Below are positions 54,284-63,200 of a stretch of 64,000 bases of DNA, piece by piece; position 1 is the first letter of the stretch; each line of letters starts with the position of its first letter. The position numbers were made by a program, and so were the translations under genes. This DNA comes from Allobosea lupini. Lineage in GTDB: Bacteria; Pseudomonadota; Alphaproteobacteria; Rhizobiales; Beijerinckiaceae. The notes under the pieces are model-generated. The model had not been told where the DNA came from. It saw nothing but the letters and a program-made list of their open reading frames with translations, and made no database searches. The stretch lies in NCBI RefSeq assembly GCF_900109525.1, contig NZ_FOAN01000004.1, positions 310,001 through 374,000 of the forward strand. Direction: 5' to 3'.

Positions 54284-55159
54284 CTACTTCATCTTGGTGA
54301 GATCGAGCTTCAGCACCTTCGCGGTCTCGCGAATGATGTCGTAGGCTTGGTCGTTCGTCTCGACGAAGCGGTTGAGCTTGCCCTGGTCGGCCCAGGTGAT
54401 GTCGCGAATGTTCAGGAAGGCCGATTTGATGTTCGCCTTCAGCTCCTCCGGCAGATTCTTGCGCCAGCAGGTCGGCGATTCCGGGATCGGGTCCGACTCC
54501 CAGACGACCTGGAGGTCGGCGCGATCGACCAGCTTCTTCTGGACGGCAGCATCGAGGATGCGGTCTGCGATCGTCGCCGCATCGACCCGCTTGTTGGCGA
54601 CGGCGAGCGCATTGGCATCGTGCGAGCCGGTAAAGAGGACCCGGCCGAAATCCTTGTCGGGATCGAAGCCGAGCTTCATCAGCCCAGCCTTGGGAAAGAG
54701 ATGGCCCGAGGTCGAGGACGGATCGACGAAGGCGAAGGTCCGCCCCTTCAGGCCCTTCCAGTCGCTGATGCCGCTGTCCTTCCGCGCAATGATCTGGCTG
54801 CGATAGAAGCTGCGGCTCGATTTGGCCGTCTCGGCGGTGGCGAAGGCCTCGATCGCCGCGACGGTGGTGCCGAGCACATAGGAGAACGGGCCGAGATAGG
54901 CGACGTCGACATGGTTCGAGCGCATCGCCTCGATCACGCCGTTGTAATCCGAGGCGACGAAGCCCTGGACGGTGATCCCGAGATTCTTCTGGAGCGCGGC
55001 GAGAAGCTGGGCGCTCGACTCCAGCATCGCTCGCGAATCCTCGGACGGGATCAGCCCAACCCGGACCAGCTTGGTCTGGGCTCGGACCAGGGCCGGTGCC
55101 GCCAGCAGCGATCCCGCAGCCAGCGAACCCTTCAATATCGTGCGACGCGTGGTGGTCAT
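54284..55159 (-). CDS. phnD: Phosphonate-type ABC transporter substrate-binding protein
   Basis: The 291-residue product has an export signal with TTTRRTILKGSLAAGSLLA, which looks twin-arginine-like, and a cleavage site near VRAQT. The PhnD-type ligand loop FVDPSSTSGHLFPKAGL (STSG) is visible, and DYNGVIEAMRSNHVDVAYLGPFSYV precedes it. These bind the phosphonate group in the periplasm. It follows the Fe-dependent alcohol dehydrogenase gene (78-bp gap, same strand), so a phosphonate that yields or contains an alcohol is a fair guess for the substrate. Confidence 0.93.
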   Translation of the reverse strand: MTTTRRTILKGSLAAGSLLAAPALVRAQTKLVRVGLIPSEDSRAMLESSAQLLAALQKNLGITVQGFVASDYNGVIEAMRSNHVDVAYLGPFSYVLGTTVAAIEAFATAETAKSSRSFYRSQIIARKDSGISDWKGLKGRTFAFVDPSSTSGHLFPKAGLMKLGFDPDKDFGRVLFTGSHDANALAVANKRVDAATIADRILDAAVQKKLVDRADLQVVWESDPIPESPTCWRKNLPEELKANIKSAFLNIRDITWADQGKLNRFVETNDQAYDIIRETAKVLKLDLTKMK

Positions 55160-55237
55160 GTCATCCTCCCGAGATGATCCGGCGATCTTTTGATCGTCCG
55201 GCGAACCGTTGCGGGCGTCGTTGCCCGATGCGTGCTC

Positions 55238-56326
55238 TCAGGCGGCCATGGCCGCCTGCCGTCCGATGAAATTGCGGCCGCGCTCGCCTTCGAGCGCCTT
55301 GCCGACGAGACGGTTCCATTCGCCGGCCGAGACGCCATAGGCGGCAGGGTCGGTCGCAACGCCGAGATCCCGCAGGAAGGCGCCGAGCCGCTCGGCCCCC
55401 GCCTCGAGATCGGGGCCGAAGACACGGCGCAGCGCCGCATCGCATTGCGGCTGCGCGCCCATCGCCCAGCGCATCACCATGGGCAGCGAGAAGGAGCAGG
55501 CGATGCCGTGGATCGTGCCGCTCTTCAGGGTGATGTCGTAGGAGATGTTGTGGGCGAGCGCCGTCCTGGTGTTGGAGAAGGCGAGGCCCGCCAGCAGGCT
55601 GGCGCGCATCTGCCGGGTCCGGAGCTCGATATCGCCAAGGCGTTCCAGCAGGCGCGGCAGCGTCTCGATGATCTCCCTGGCAGCCTCGACCGCATAATTG
55701 GCCGAGACCGGATTGCCGTTGACGTTCCAGATGCTCTCCAGCGCGTGGGAGAGGGCATCGAGCCCGGTCGCCAGGGTGAGGCCGCGCGGCGCGCCGACCG
55801 TCAAGGCGGGGTCGAGCACGGCCGTCTCCGGATAGAGACGGGGATGTGCGAGCGAATACTTGCTGCCATTGGCCTGATCCCACACCGTCGCCCAGGAGGT
55901 GACCTCGGAGCCGGTGCCGGCCGTGGTCGGCACGGCGATGATCGGGATGATCGCGGCCCCGTCGAGCGGCGTCTTCTCGGTCAGGTGCCGGCGGACTGTC
56001 TCGAAGTCGCCGTCGCTGGCCGCCAGCACCTTGGCGGCGTCGATCATCGAGCCGCCGCCGAGCGCGACGATGACCTCGGCCGGCTCGGCCGCGCCGAACT
56101 GGCGGCAGGATTCGGCGAGATCGGCGCAGTCCGGATTGGTCTCAATATTGGTGATCGAGACGACCGGCGCGCCGACCACTGCGGTCAGCCTGGCGGAGAA
56201 TTCGCGGAAGAGCGGCTGGTCATAGGTGACGAGGGCCCAGCGCCGCCCGCCGATCTGCCCGGCGACCTCGTCGAGGAGGCCGCTGCCGAACCGGATCTTC
56301 ACGGGGTTCCAGTACGCCCAGTTCAT
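55238..56326 (-). CDS. Iron-containing alcohol dehydrogenase (phosphonate-linked)
   Basis: The 362-residue product belongs to the Fe-dependent group III alcohol dehydrogenases. The NAD-binding region is VIVALGGGSMIDAAKVLA, the metal ligands fall in TGLDALSHALESIWNVNGNP and in SNTRTALAHNISYD, and a third ligand lies near the C-terminus. The ATG at 56326 has a GAGGG ribosome-binding site 8 bases upstream. As first gene of the phnDCE operon it may interconvert phosphonoacetaldehyde and 2-hydroxyethylphosphonate, as related enzymes do; this is inference from context. It is divergent from a LysR gene. Confidence 0.86.
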   Translation of the reverse strand: MNWAYWNPVKIRFGSGLLDEVAGQIGGRRWALVTYDQPLFREFSARLTAVVGAPVVSITNIETNPDCADLAESCRQFGAAEPAEVIVALGGGSMIDAAKVLAASDGDFETVRRHLTEKTPLDGAAIIPIIAVPTTAGTGSEVTSWATVWDQANGSKYSLAHPRLYPETAVLDPALTVGAPRGLTLATGLDALSHALESIWNVNGNPVSANYAVEAAREIIETLPRLLERLGDIELRTRQMRASLLAGLAFSNTRTALAHNISYDITLKSGTIHGIACSFSLPMVMRWAMGAQPQCDAALRRVFGPDLEAGAERLGAFLRDLGVATDPAAYGVSAGEWNRLVGKALEGERGRNFIGRQAAMAA

Positions 56327-56434
56327 GCGGTCCATCCCTCGCAATGCGCCTTGCCGGCTCGTTGTCAGGGATGCTCACAGAGCTCCATTCTTATAACAAA
56401 TTGATTTTTCGATCTGAATGAATAGAAATTCTCT
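56327..56434. promoter_or_regulatory. Divergent promoter region of the phn operon and its LysR gene
   Basis: The 108-bp spacer is markedly AT-rich (CTTATAACAAATTGATTT and nearby). On the minus strand TATAAG could be the -10 box of the phn operon. ATTTTTCGATCTGAAT (about 56404-56419) has the ATT-N10-AAT layout expected of a LysR-type site, and most likely binds the regulator at 56435. Confidence 0.5.
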
Positions 56435-57322
56435 ATGCGTTACACTCAGCTCCGGTCGTTCCACAACGTCGCGAATGCCGGTGGCTTCAACGCCGCCGCC
56501 GAGGCTTTCAACATCAGCCAGCCGACGCTGACGGCGCAGGTCGGGGCGCTGGAGGAGGAGTTCGGGGTCGAGCTCTTCGTCAAGCGCGGCCGGCGGCGCG
56601 AGCTGAGCGAGAGCGGGCGCCAACTGCTTGGCATCACCACACGGCTCTTCGCCGAGGAGGCCGAGGCGCTCGCCTTCCTGACGGAATCGCGCGAGCTCCG
56701 GACGGGCCGGCTCTCGATCGGCGCCGTCGGCCCGTTCCACGTCACCGAAATGCTCGCCGCCTTCAACCAGGCCTATCCGGGGATCGAGCTGGCCGTGAAG
56801 ATCGGCAACTCTGCCGAGGTGCTCGGGGACCTCGAAAGCTATCGCTGCGACGTCGCGGTGCTCGCCTATATCGACGAGGACGACCGGCTGCTGACCATCC
56901 CCTATCGCCGCCACCCCGTCGCGGTCTTCGTGCGGCGCGATCATCGCCTGGCGGATCAGCGCAGCATCCGGCTGCCGGAGCTGGCGGGGGAGCCGATGAT
57001 CGCACGCGAACAGGGCTCGACGACACGGCGTGCCTTCGAGAGTGCGCTCGCCAAGACGGGCACGAAGCCGCGTCTGGTGATGGAGATCGGCAGCCGAGAG
57101 GCGATCCGCGAGGCGGTGATCCGCGGGCTCGGCATCAGCTATGTCTCGGAGGCCGAGTTCGTTCCGGACGAGACGCTGCGGCTGATCCCGATCGAGGGCG
57201 CCGAGGTCTACACCTATGCGCATGTGGTCGTGCTGAAGCAGCGGCAGACCAGCCGGATCATCAAGGCCTTCCTCGACGTCGTCCAGCGGACCCGCGACGC
57301 CTCAGGCATCGTCGATGCGTAG
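56435..57322 (+). CDS. LysR family transcriptional regulator (phn operon)
   Basis: The 295-residue product is a LysR-type regulator. The N-terminal helix-turn-helix is RSFHNVANAGGFNAAAEAFNISQPTLTAQVGALEEEFGVELF (about residues 7-48). The C-terminal effector domain includes RTGRLSIGAVGPFHVTEMLAAFNQAYPGIEL. It is transcribed divergently from the Fe-dependent alcohol dehydrogenase and phnDCE, the classic layout of a regulator and its target operon. The effector is probably a phosphonate or its breakdown product. Similar LysR genes control 2-aminoethylphosphonate operons in other bacteria. Confidence 0.92.
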   Translation: MRYTQLRSFHNVANAGGFNAAAEAFNISQPTLTAQVGALEEEFGVELFVKRGRRRELSESGRQLLGITTRLFAEEAEALAFLTESRELRTGRLSIGAVGPFHVTEMLAAFNQAYPGIELAVKIGNSAEVLGDLESYRCDVAVLAYIDEDDRLLTIPYRRHPVAVFVRRDHRLADQRSIRLPELAGEPMIAREQGSTTRRAFESALAKTGTKPRLVMEIGSREAIREAVIRGLGISYVSEAEFVPDETLRLIPIEGAEVYTYAHVVVLKQRQTSRIIKAFLDVVQRTRDASGIVDA

Positions 57323-57421
57323 AGCGTTGAGGGAACGCGGAACGGCGCAAGCGGCGGCTACTTCAGCAGGATCGGCCGCCAACGACAAGCCGCCGCAATC
57401 GACTGAGCTTCAAAGAAATTC

Positions 57422-57496
57422 TGGAGCGGGCGATCGGGATCGAACCGACGACATTCAGCTTGGGAAGCTGACGTTCTACCACTGAACTACGCCCGC
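57422..57496 (-). tRNA. tRNA-Gly (CCC)
   Basis: The minus strand reads GCGGGCG at the 5' end, pairing with CGCCCGC at the 3' end, and CCA is encoded. The D arm contains AGTTCAGTGGTAGA, the anticodon loop is TTCCCAA with anticodon CCC, and the T arm has GGTTCGATCC. It reads glycine codon GGG. It ends 99 bp downstream of the LysR gene (opposite strand). Confidence 0.95.
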
Positions 57497-57565
57497 GTGC
57501 TGTCCGTATAGCCGGGCCGGACTGCCCGCCGCAAGCCGGTCGATCCAACATTCCGGATATAAACG

Positions 57566-57599
57566 AAAAAACCGCGCCGGACCCTGTCGCCCGGCGCGG
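57566..57599 (-). terminator. Rho-independent terminator of the lipoprotein gene
   Basis: Arms CCGCGCCGG (57572-57580) and CCGGCGCGG (57591-57599) are perfectly complementary. On the minus strand the hairpin is followed by TTTTTT (57571-57566). It lies 23 bp past the lipoprotein stop at 57623. Confidence 0.88.
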
Positions 57600-57622
57600 C
57601 TTTCGTTCAGACGCCGAGCGCC

Positions 57623-57919
57623 TCAGTAGCAGCCGTAATAGCCGCAGCCATAATAGCCATAGTGGCGGCGCGACGAAGCGGCGATGACCGCACCGCCGAC
57701 CGCACCGGCGACGACGCCGGCCGCAACCGCGTTGCTCGCCTGGGCGTTGGAGCGGCGGAAGCTCTGGAACACCTCGCTACGGCAGCGCTCGAAGGCGCGG
57801 GTGCCGGGGCGGTGGCCGGCATCGAGGCAGACCTGGTCGGACTCGGCCGCCGACTGCTCGACGCTCTGGCAGCCGCCGAGGGCAGCGGCGAGGACGCCGG
57901 CGATGATGAGGGCGCGCAT
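57623..57919 (-). CDS. Small glycine/tyrosine-tailed lipoprotein
   Basis: The 98-residue product has a lipoprotein signal (MRALIIAGVLAAALGGC, lipobox Cys at 17). The mature part includes VCLDAGHRPGTRAFERCRSEVFQSFRRSNAQA, then a hydrophobic Gly/Ala-rich helix (NAVAAGVVAGAVGGAVIAASS) resembling a glycine-zipper, and ends in HYGYYGCGYYGCY. Glycine-zipper helices are found in outer-membrane or 17-kDa-type lipoproteins. Function is unknown. A rho-independent terminator follows. Confidence 0.72.
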   Translation of the reverse strand: MRALIIAGVLAAALGGCQSVEQSAAESDQVCLDAGHRPGTRAFERCRSEVFQSFRRSNAQASNAVAAGVVAGAVGGAVIAASSRRHYGYYGCGYYGCY

Positions 57920-58172
57920 GAGAAATCCTTTCCCTGTAGACATTTGGCCACGAAAGCCATGAAGCGGAAGGCGGTCGAAGCCTGCCGCCGGTGACACAAG
58001 CATGAACACGCCGCAGGCCAGCGGCCGGCAACGCCATCGGCGCTTGCAGCCATCTGACACGGAATCGCCGTTTTGTCGCCCCGTAGCTCGCCGTCCGGGC
58101 AATCTTCCTGCGTGCGTTGCGGATTCGCAGCTAAGGAAAGGTTGAATCGGCCGCGAACACGTCGCCTGCAGC

Positions 58173-59336
58173 CTAACTCCGGAAATGCTTGGAAAGTTTC
58201 AGCGCCTGGCCCTGGTAATTGGAGGTGCCAATCGCGCCGTAGAGCGCGTCGGGCTCGGTCGCCATCCGCTCGAAGGCGAGGCGCCCGACCACCTGCCCGT
58301 CCTCGAGCAGGAAAGGCACCTCGTGGCTCCGGACCTCGAGCACGCCGCGGCTGCCGGGCACGCCTCCGGCACCGACGCCGAAGCCGGGATCGAAGAAGCC
58401 GGCATAGTGGACGCGGAACTCGCCCATGGCCGGGTCGATCGGCGCCATCTCGGCGGCAAAGGCCGGCGGGATGTAGATCCGTTCCTTCGAGGCGAGGATG
58501 TAGAATTGATGCGGGTCGAGGATGAGCCGTCCCCGCTTGGCCGGGATCGGCGTCCAGAAATCGTCGATCTCATAGCCGCTGACCCGGTCGACATCGATGA
58601 CGTCGGTGAAGCGCTGGGCCTGGTAGCCGATGATCTCGCCCTCGGCATCGCCGAGATGGATGCTGAACAGGAGGCCGTTGCGGATCGTCGCGGGGCCGTC
58701 GACCAGAGCGGTCTGGCGATGGACTTCGCGCAGCTCGCGGTCGGAGACGCGAAAGCCCTCCGCCTCCTCCTGGCCGGAGCTGCGGCGGCGGAAGCGCAAC
58801 TGGTTGAGCCGGCTGCCCTTGCGCACCTTGATCGAGAAGCTCGACGGCGAGATCTCGGCGTAGAGCTTGCCGGAATAGCCGCCGGCGACGCTGTCGAAGG
58901 CCTCGCTGCGGTCGGCGATCAGGCGGGTGAAGACGTCGAGCCGGCCGGTCGAGCTCTTCGGATTGGCGAAGGCCGAGATCGTCGCGGGCAGATCGTGCAG
59001 CGACTCCATCAGCTCGACGACATAGACGCAGTTCTTCTCGAGGATCGCGCCCTCCTCAAGCGAGACCTCGTCCTGGGTCAGGTCGGCGAGCATCTGGGCG
59101 ACGCTCTTGTTCGGCCCGGGCAGGAAGCTGGCGCGGACGCGATAAGCCTTGTGGCCGAGCCGAAGATCGATGCTCGCCGGCTGGTACTGGCTCTCTGAAA
59201 AGGCACCCGAGGTCGAGCGGACCATGCCGCGATGCACGAGCTTGCGGATGTCCTGGCGCGGCAGCACGCCGGAGGGGCCGGCGAGCGAAGCCGGCGCGGT
59301 CGCGATCTCGGCCAGCATGTCGGGCGATGTCGCCAT
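58173..59336 (-). CDS. dcd: 2'-Deoxycytidine 5'-triphosphate deaminase, double-length
   Basis: The 387-residue product is the long alphaproteobacterial form of dCTP deaminase (two DCD-like domains; PF06559). The N-terminal half contains YQPASIDLRLGHKAYRVRASFLPGP and the active-site region SSTGRLDVFTRLIADRSEAFDSVAGGYSGKLYAEISP. The second half includes LILDPHQFYILASKERIYIPP and VHYAGFFDPGFGVG, which is the second copy of the catalytic fold. It turns dCTP into dUTP for thymidylate synthesis. The ATG at 59336 is preferred to an upstream Arg-rich extension. Confidence 0.93.
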   Translation of the reverse strand: MATSPDMLAEIATAPASLAGPSGVLPRQDIRKLVHRGMVRSTSGAFSESQYQPASIDLRLGHKAYRVRASFLPGPNKSVAQMLADLTQDEVSLEEGAILEKNCVYVVELMESLHDLPATISAFANPKSSTGRLDVFTRLIADRSEAFDSVAGGYSGKLYAEISPSSFSIKVRKGSRLNQLRFRRRSSGQEEAEGFRVSDRELREVHRQTALVDGPATIRNGLLFSIHLGDAEGEIIGYQAQRFTDVIDVDRVSGYEIDDFWTPIPAKRGRLILDPHQFYILASKERIYIPPAFAAEMAPIDPAMGEFRVHYAGFFDPGFGVGAGGVPGSRGVLEVRSHEVPFLLEDGQVVGRLAFERMATEPDALYGAIGTSNYQGQALKLSKHFRS

Positions 59337-59496
59337 GGCGCTATCAGACCACCTTGTGAAGCGCGGCGCAAAGCCAGCCTGCCGCGAGATTGATCGTTCT
59401 TCCTGCCGCACCGGGGAGCCGCTGGCGAGTCCGGTGCCACGTTTTCCACATGCCGGCATCGCTGCGGATCATCGGGTCTACATCCGGTTGACGGCA

Positions 59497-59526
59497 TTGA
59501 CGCTGCGCCGTTGCAGGTCATAACAA
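59497..59526 (+). promoter_or_regulatory. Putative sigma-70 type promoter of apaG
   Basis: TTGACG at 59497-59502 and TAACAA at 59521-59526 are spaced by 18 bp. This would place transcription start about 45 bp upstream of the apaG ATG at 59578. The match is moderate and no other candidate is obvious. Confidence 0.4.
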
Positions 59527-59577
59527 GGCCTTCCCGCCGCCCCGGCGAGAGCCGCGCGCAGACGGCACGGAGCCGCG

Positions 59578-59973
59578 ATGATCTACCAGGCCGAAACCCA
59601 TGGCGTGCGCGTCACTGCCTCGCCCAAGTTCATGGACTCTGAATCCACGCCGGACCAGAGCCGCTATTTCTGGGCCTATACGATCGAGATCGAGAACCTG
59701 TCGCCCCGCACCATGCAGCTGATGGCGCGGCACTGGGTCATCACCGATGGACGCGGCGAGGTGCACGAGGTCCGCGGCGACGGCGTGATCGGCCAGCAGC
59801 CGGTGCTGCAGCCGGGCGAGCGCTTCAGCTATACCTCCGGATGCCCGCTGATGACGCCCGATGGCAGCATGCGCGGCGTCTATGCCATGCTCGGCGAGGA
59901 CGGCGCGCAGTTCGATGTCGAGGTGCCGCTGTTTCCGCTCGACTCGCCCTATGTGAAGAAGGTCCTGCATTGA
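59578..59973 (+). CDS. apaG: Co2+/Mg2+ efflux-associated protein ApaG
   Basis: The 131-residue product is ApaG: YQAETHGVRVTASPKFMDSESTPDQSRYFWAYTIEIENLSPRTMQLMARHWVITDGRG and RFSYTSGCPLMTPDGSMRGVYAM are highly typical. It has an immunoglobulin-like fold; its link to Co2+/Mg2+ resistance and Ap4A metabolism in enterics is genetic. Its stop overlaps the start of argE by 3-4 bp, so the two are co-translated. Confidence 0.95.
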   Translation: MIYQAETHGVRVTASPKFMDSESTPDQSRYFWAYTIEIENLSPRTMQLMARHWVITDGRGEVHEVRGDGVIGQQPVLQPGERFSYTSGCPLMTPDGSMRGVYAMLGEDGAQFDVEVPLFPLDSPYVKKVLH

Positions 59974-61148
59974 CGATCGCCACACCGACCGGGCAGCGCT
60001 ACCAGCCGCTCGACATGCTCGCCCGCCTCGTCGCCTTCGACACGGTGAGCCACAAATCCAATCTCGACCTGATCGCCTTCGTCGAGGACTACCTCACTGG
60101 CTGGGGCGTGCCGTCCGTGCGCTTCCCGAACGCAACCGGCGACAAGGCGGCGCTGTTCGCCACGATCGGCCCGCAGGACAAGGGCGGTATCGTGCTCTCC
60201 GGCCATACCGATGTCGTGCCGGTCGAGGGCCAGGCTTGGTCGCGCGATCCGTTCACACTGCATGTCGAGAACGGCAAGGCCTATGGCCGCGGCTCGGTCG
60301 ACATGAAGGGCTTCGTCGCGCTGGCGCTGGCGCTCGTGCCGGACTTTCTCGCCGCCGACCTCAAGACGCCGATCCACCTGTTCTTCTCCTATGACGAGGA
60401 GGTGACCTGCCTCGGCGTCGTCGACGGCATCGCCGCGATGGGCAGGAGCCTGCCCAAGCCACGCGCCGTCATCGTCGGCGAGCCGACCTCGCTCGAACTC
60501 GCCGATGCGCATAAGGGCATTCGCACCTTCTTCACCGCGATCACCGGCTTCGCCGCGCATTCGTCCAAGCCGCATCTCGGTGCCAGCGCCGTCCATGCCG
60601 GCACGCGCCTCGCCGCCGGCCTCGTCGCCATGGCCGATGAGCGCGAAGGCCGGATCGACGAGAGCGGCCGCTTCGATCCGCCCTATGACACCGTCCATAT
60701 CGGCAAGTTCCATGGCGGGATCGCCCGCAACATCCTGGCCGATCGCTGCGATCTCGCCTGGGAGGTGCGCACGCTGCCGGGCTCCGATCCCGAAGAGGTG
60801 CCGGCCCGTTTCGCCAAGTTGTCGGAGGAGGTGCTGGCGCGGATGCGCAGGACCGCGCCGTCGGCTGCGATCGAGACGGTGATGAGCTCGGACGTGCCGG
60901 GCCTCGCGCCCGATCCGGGCTCGGAGGCCGAGACGCTGGTGATGCGCCTCGCCGGCCGCAACCGCACCATCGCCGTCGCCTATGCCACCGAGGCCGGGCA
61001 TTTCCAGCGCGCAGGCCTGCCGACCATCGTGTGCGGCCCCGGCTCGATCGACCAGGCGCACCAGCCGGATGAGTACATCACGCTGGAGCAGTTCGCCGCC
61101 GGTGAGGCCTTCATGCGCCGGCTGCTGGCGGAATGCCGGGTGGGGTAA
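59970..61148 (+). CDS. argE: Acetylornithine deacetylase
   Basis: The 392-residue product is an M20 metallopeptidase of the ArgE type. Metal ligands are in VLSGHTDVVPVEGQAW, GRGSVDMKGFVALAL and FFSYDEEVTCLGV. LAFDTVSHKSNLDL at the N-terminus is also typical. It removes the acetyl group from N-acetylornithine, giving ornithine for arginine synthesis. The best start is TTG at 59970, overlapping the apaG stop; an ATG at 60015 would lose the conserved N-terminus. The 105-bp repeat follows its stop directly. Confidence 0.92.
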   Translation: MTIATPTGQRYQPLDMLARLVAFDTVSHKSNLDLIAFVEDYLTGWGVPSVRFPNATGDKAALFATIGPQDKGGIVLSGHTDVVPVEGQAWSRDPFTLHVENGKAYGRGSVDMKGFVALALALVPDFLAADLKTPIHLFFSYDEEVTCLGVVDGIAAMGRSLPKPRAVIVGEPTSLELADAHKGIRTFFTAITGFAAHSSKPHLGASAVHAGTRLAAGLVAMADEREGRIDESGRFDPPYDTVHIGKFHGGIARNILADRCDLAWEVRTLPGSDPEEVPARFAKLSEEVLARMRRTAPSAAIETVMSSDVPGLAPDPGSEAETLVMRLAGRNRTIAVAYATEAGHFQRAGLPTIVCGPGSIDQAHQPDEYITLEQFAAGEAFMRRLLAECRVG

Positions 61149-61154
61149 TACGCC

Positions 61155-61261
61155 GTCATTCTCGAGCGAAGCGCAGCGCAGACCCGAGAATCTCCTGACG
61201 AGAAGGCACTAGACGGAGTCTTCTCCGGCCTGAGATGCTCGGGTCAAGCCCGAGCATGACG
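61155..61261. repeat. Composite palindromic repeat, copy 2
   Basis: About 107 bp that aligns along its whole length with 24390-24497. The first stem has changed in both arms (ATTCTCGAG at 61158-61166, CCCGAGAAT on the other side) so that most pairs are kept. The second hairpin ATGCTCGGG-TCAAG-CCCGAGCAT (61235-61257) is identical. It lies between convergent argE and hslO. Confidence 0.82.
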
Positions 61262-61270
61262 CCGAGCCCT

Positions 61271-62269
61271 TCACGCCCCCGCCGCGATCTCCGCCTCGAC
61301 CTCGGCCGGGTCGAACTCGTAGCGGCGCGAGCAGAACTCGCAGGTGACGCCGAGCGTGCCGTCATCGGCGATCATCGCCTTGCGGTCGTCGGCAGAAAAG
61401 CCCTTGAGCATGCCGAGCACGCGTTCGCGCGAGCAGCGGCAGGCCTCGTGCACCGCGACGGGCTCGAAGACATGGGCGCCGCGCTCATGGAAGAGCCGGT
61501 AGAGCAGGCGCTCGCTCTCCAGCAGCGGATCGAGCAGTTCGTGATGCTCGATCGTCTCGACCAGCGAGCGCGCCTCGGTCCAGGCGTCGTCGCTGACACC
61601 GTCATCGTCGCCGGCGGCAAGGATCTCATGGCCTTCGGGCGCATCGCCAGGGTGGAGATCGGCAGCGCGCATGCGCTCGGGCGAGTTCGGCATGAACTGC
61701 ACGATCAGACCGCCGGCACGCCAGGCGAGGCCGGCGCCGGTCAGGACCGAGCCGACGCCGAGCCGGATGCGGCTGGGAATCTGCTCGGACTGGCGGAAAT
61801 ACTGGTGGCCGGCTTCTTCCAGGCTCTGTCCGTCGAGCGCGACGACGCCCTGATAGCGCGTCGCCTCGCTGCCCTGGTCGACGGTCATGGCGAGGTGGCC
61901 CTTGCCAAGCAGATCGCCGGTCGAGATCGCGTTTGCATCGATCGCGGCCGCCAGCTGATCGGCATCGTAGCGAGCCATGGCGCGGTAGCAGTCGGGCGCG
62001 TTGAAGTCGACGACCAGCATCGAGACCGGCCCATCGCTCTTGGTCTGCAGCTGGAAGCGGCCTTCGCCCTTGAGCGTGGTACCGAGCATGACGGCGAGCG
62101 CCGCGGCCTCGGCGAGGACGCGCGCAACGGGCTCAGGGTAATGATGCCGCGCGAGGATCCGGTCGAGCGAAGGGCCGAGCCTGACGACCCGGCCGCGCAC
62201 GTCGAGATCGGGCACGGCGAAGGGCAGCACCCGATCGTCGGGTGCGCCCGCGGGCGAGCCTTCCGCCAT
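61271..62269 (-). CDS. hslO: Redox-regulated chaperone Hsp33
   Basis: The 332-residue product is Hsp33, a chaperone that turns on when its zinc-bound cysteines are oxidised. The C-terminal cysteine centre reads CRCSRERVLGMLKGFSADD and TCEFCSRRYEF (CxC and CxxC). The N-terminal domain contains LDRILARHHYPEPVARVLAEAAALAVMLGTTLK. The start ATG at 62269 overlaps the argF stop by one base, so it is translated after argF. This arg-hslO arrangement is common in alphaproteobacteria. Confidence 0.94.
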   Translation of the reverse strand: MAEGSPAGAPDDRVLPFAVPDLDVRGRVVRLGPSLDRILARHHYPEPVARVLAEAAALAVMLGTTLKGEGRFQLQTKSDGPVSMLVVDFNAPDCYRAMARYDADQLAAAIDANAISTGDLLGKGHLAMTVDQGSEATRYQGVVALDGQSLEEAGHQYFRQSEQIPSRIRLGVGSVLTGAGLAWRAGGLIVQFMPNSPERMRAADLHPGDAPEGHEILAAGDDDGVSDDAWTEARSLVETIEHHELLDPLLESERLLYRLFHERGAHVFEPVAVHEACRCSRERVLGMLKGFSADDRKAMIADDGTLGVTCEFCSRRYEFDPAEVEAEIAAGA

Positions 62270-63198
62270 CAGGCCGCCACTCCGCCGAAGCACCAGGCCA
62301 AGATGCCCTTCTGGGCATGCAGCCGGTTCTCGGCCTCGTCGAAGACAGCCGATTGCGGGCCGTCCATGACCTGGTCGGTCACTTCCTCGCCGCGCGAGGC
62401 CGGCAGGCAATGCATGAAGATCGCATCCTTCTCGGCGCGGCCGAGCAGGCGCTCATCGACCTGGTAGGGCCGCAGCAGGTTGTGGCGCGTGCCTTCCTGG
62501 TCGCCCATCGAGACCCAGCAATCGGTGATGACGCAGTCGGCGCCCTCGACCGCCGCCTCGGGACGATGGGTCAACTGCAGCCTGGCGCCCTGGTCGCGGG
62601 CCCAGTCGAGCAGCGCCGGCGGAGGCGCGAGCTCTTCGGGCGTCGCGATGGCGAGCTCGAAATCGAGCCGGCCGGCGGCATGGACCCAGGAGGTCAGGAC
62701 GTTGTTGGTGTCGCCGGTCCAGGCGATGCGCTTGCCCTTGATCGAGCCCTTGCGCTCCTCGAAGGTCATGACATCGGCCATGACCTGGCAGGGATGCTGG
62801 CGCTTGGTCAGGCCGTTGATCACCGGCACGGTGGCGTATTGCGCCATCTCGACCACGGCGTCGTGGTCGAGCATGCGGATCATGATCGCATCGACATAGC
62901 GCGAGAGCACGCGGGCGGTGTCGGCGATGGTCTCGCGCTCGCCGAGCTCGATCTCCTGGCCAGTCACCATCATCGGCGAGCCCCCGAGCTCGCGGATGCC
63001 GACATCGAAGGAGACGCGGGTCCGCAGCGATGGCTGCTCGAAGATCATGGCGATGACCTTGCCTTCGAGCAGGCGGTCGGCCGCGGCCGCGGGCGTGCGC
63101 CGGCGGGCCTTGATGTCCTCGCCGGCCTTGAGGATGGCGCGGAGCTCTCCGGCCGAGAAATCCGAGAGATCGAGAAAGTGACGCGTCGCAGACATCAT
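62269..63198 (-). CDS. argF: Ornithine carbamoyltransferase
   Basis: The 309-residue product makes citrulline from ornithine and carbamoyl phosphate. The carbamoyl-phosphate loop is [15 protein letters not shown] (usually STRTR, here SLRTR), followed by [15 protein letters not shown], and the ornithine site is [11 protein letters not shown]. The ATG at 63198 ([15 protein letters not shown]) is preceded by GGAG; a GTG at 63204 overlapping the argD stop is the alternative. It is placed between argD and hslO on one strand. Confidence 0.96.
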   Translation of the reverse strand: MMSATRHFLDLSDFSAGELRAILKAGEDIKARRRTPAAAADRLLEGKVIAMIFEQPSLRTRVSFDVGIRELGGSPMMVTGQEIELGERETIADTARVLSRYVDAIMIRMLDHDAVVEMAQYATVPVINGLTKRQHPCQVMADVMTFEERKGSIKGKRIAWTGDTNNVLTSWVHAAGRLDFELAIATPEELAPPPALLDWARDQGARLQLTHRPEAAVEGADCVITDCWVSMGDQEGTRHNLLRPYQVDERLLGRAEKDAIFMHCLPASRGEEVTDQVMDGPQSAVFDEAENRLHAQKGILAWCFGGVAA

Positions 63199-63200
63199 GC

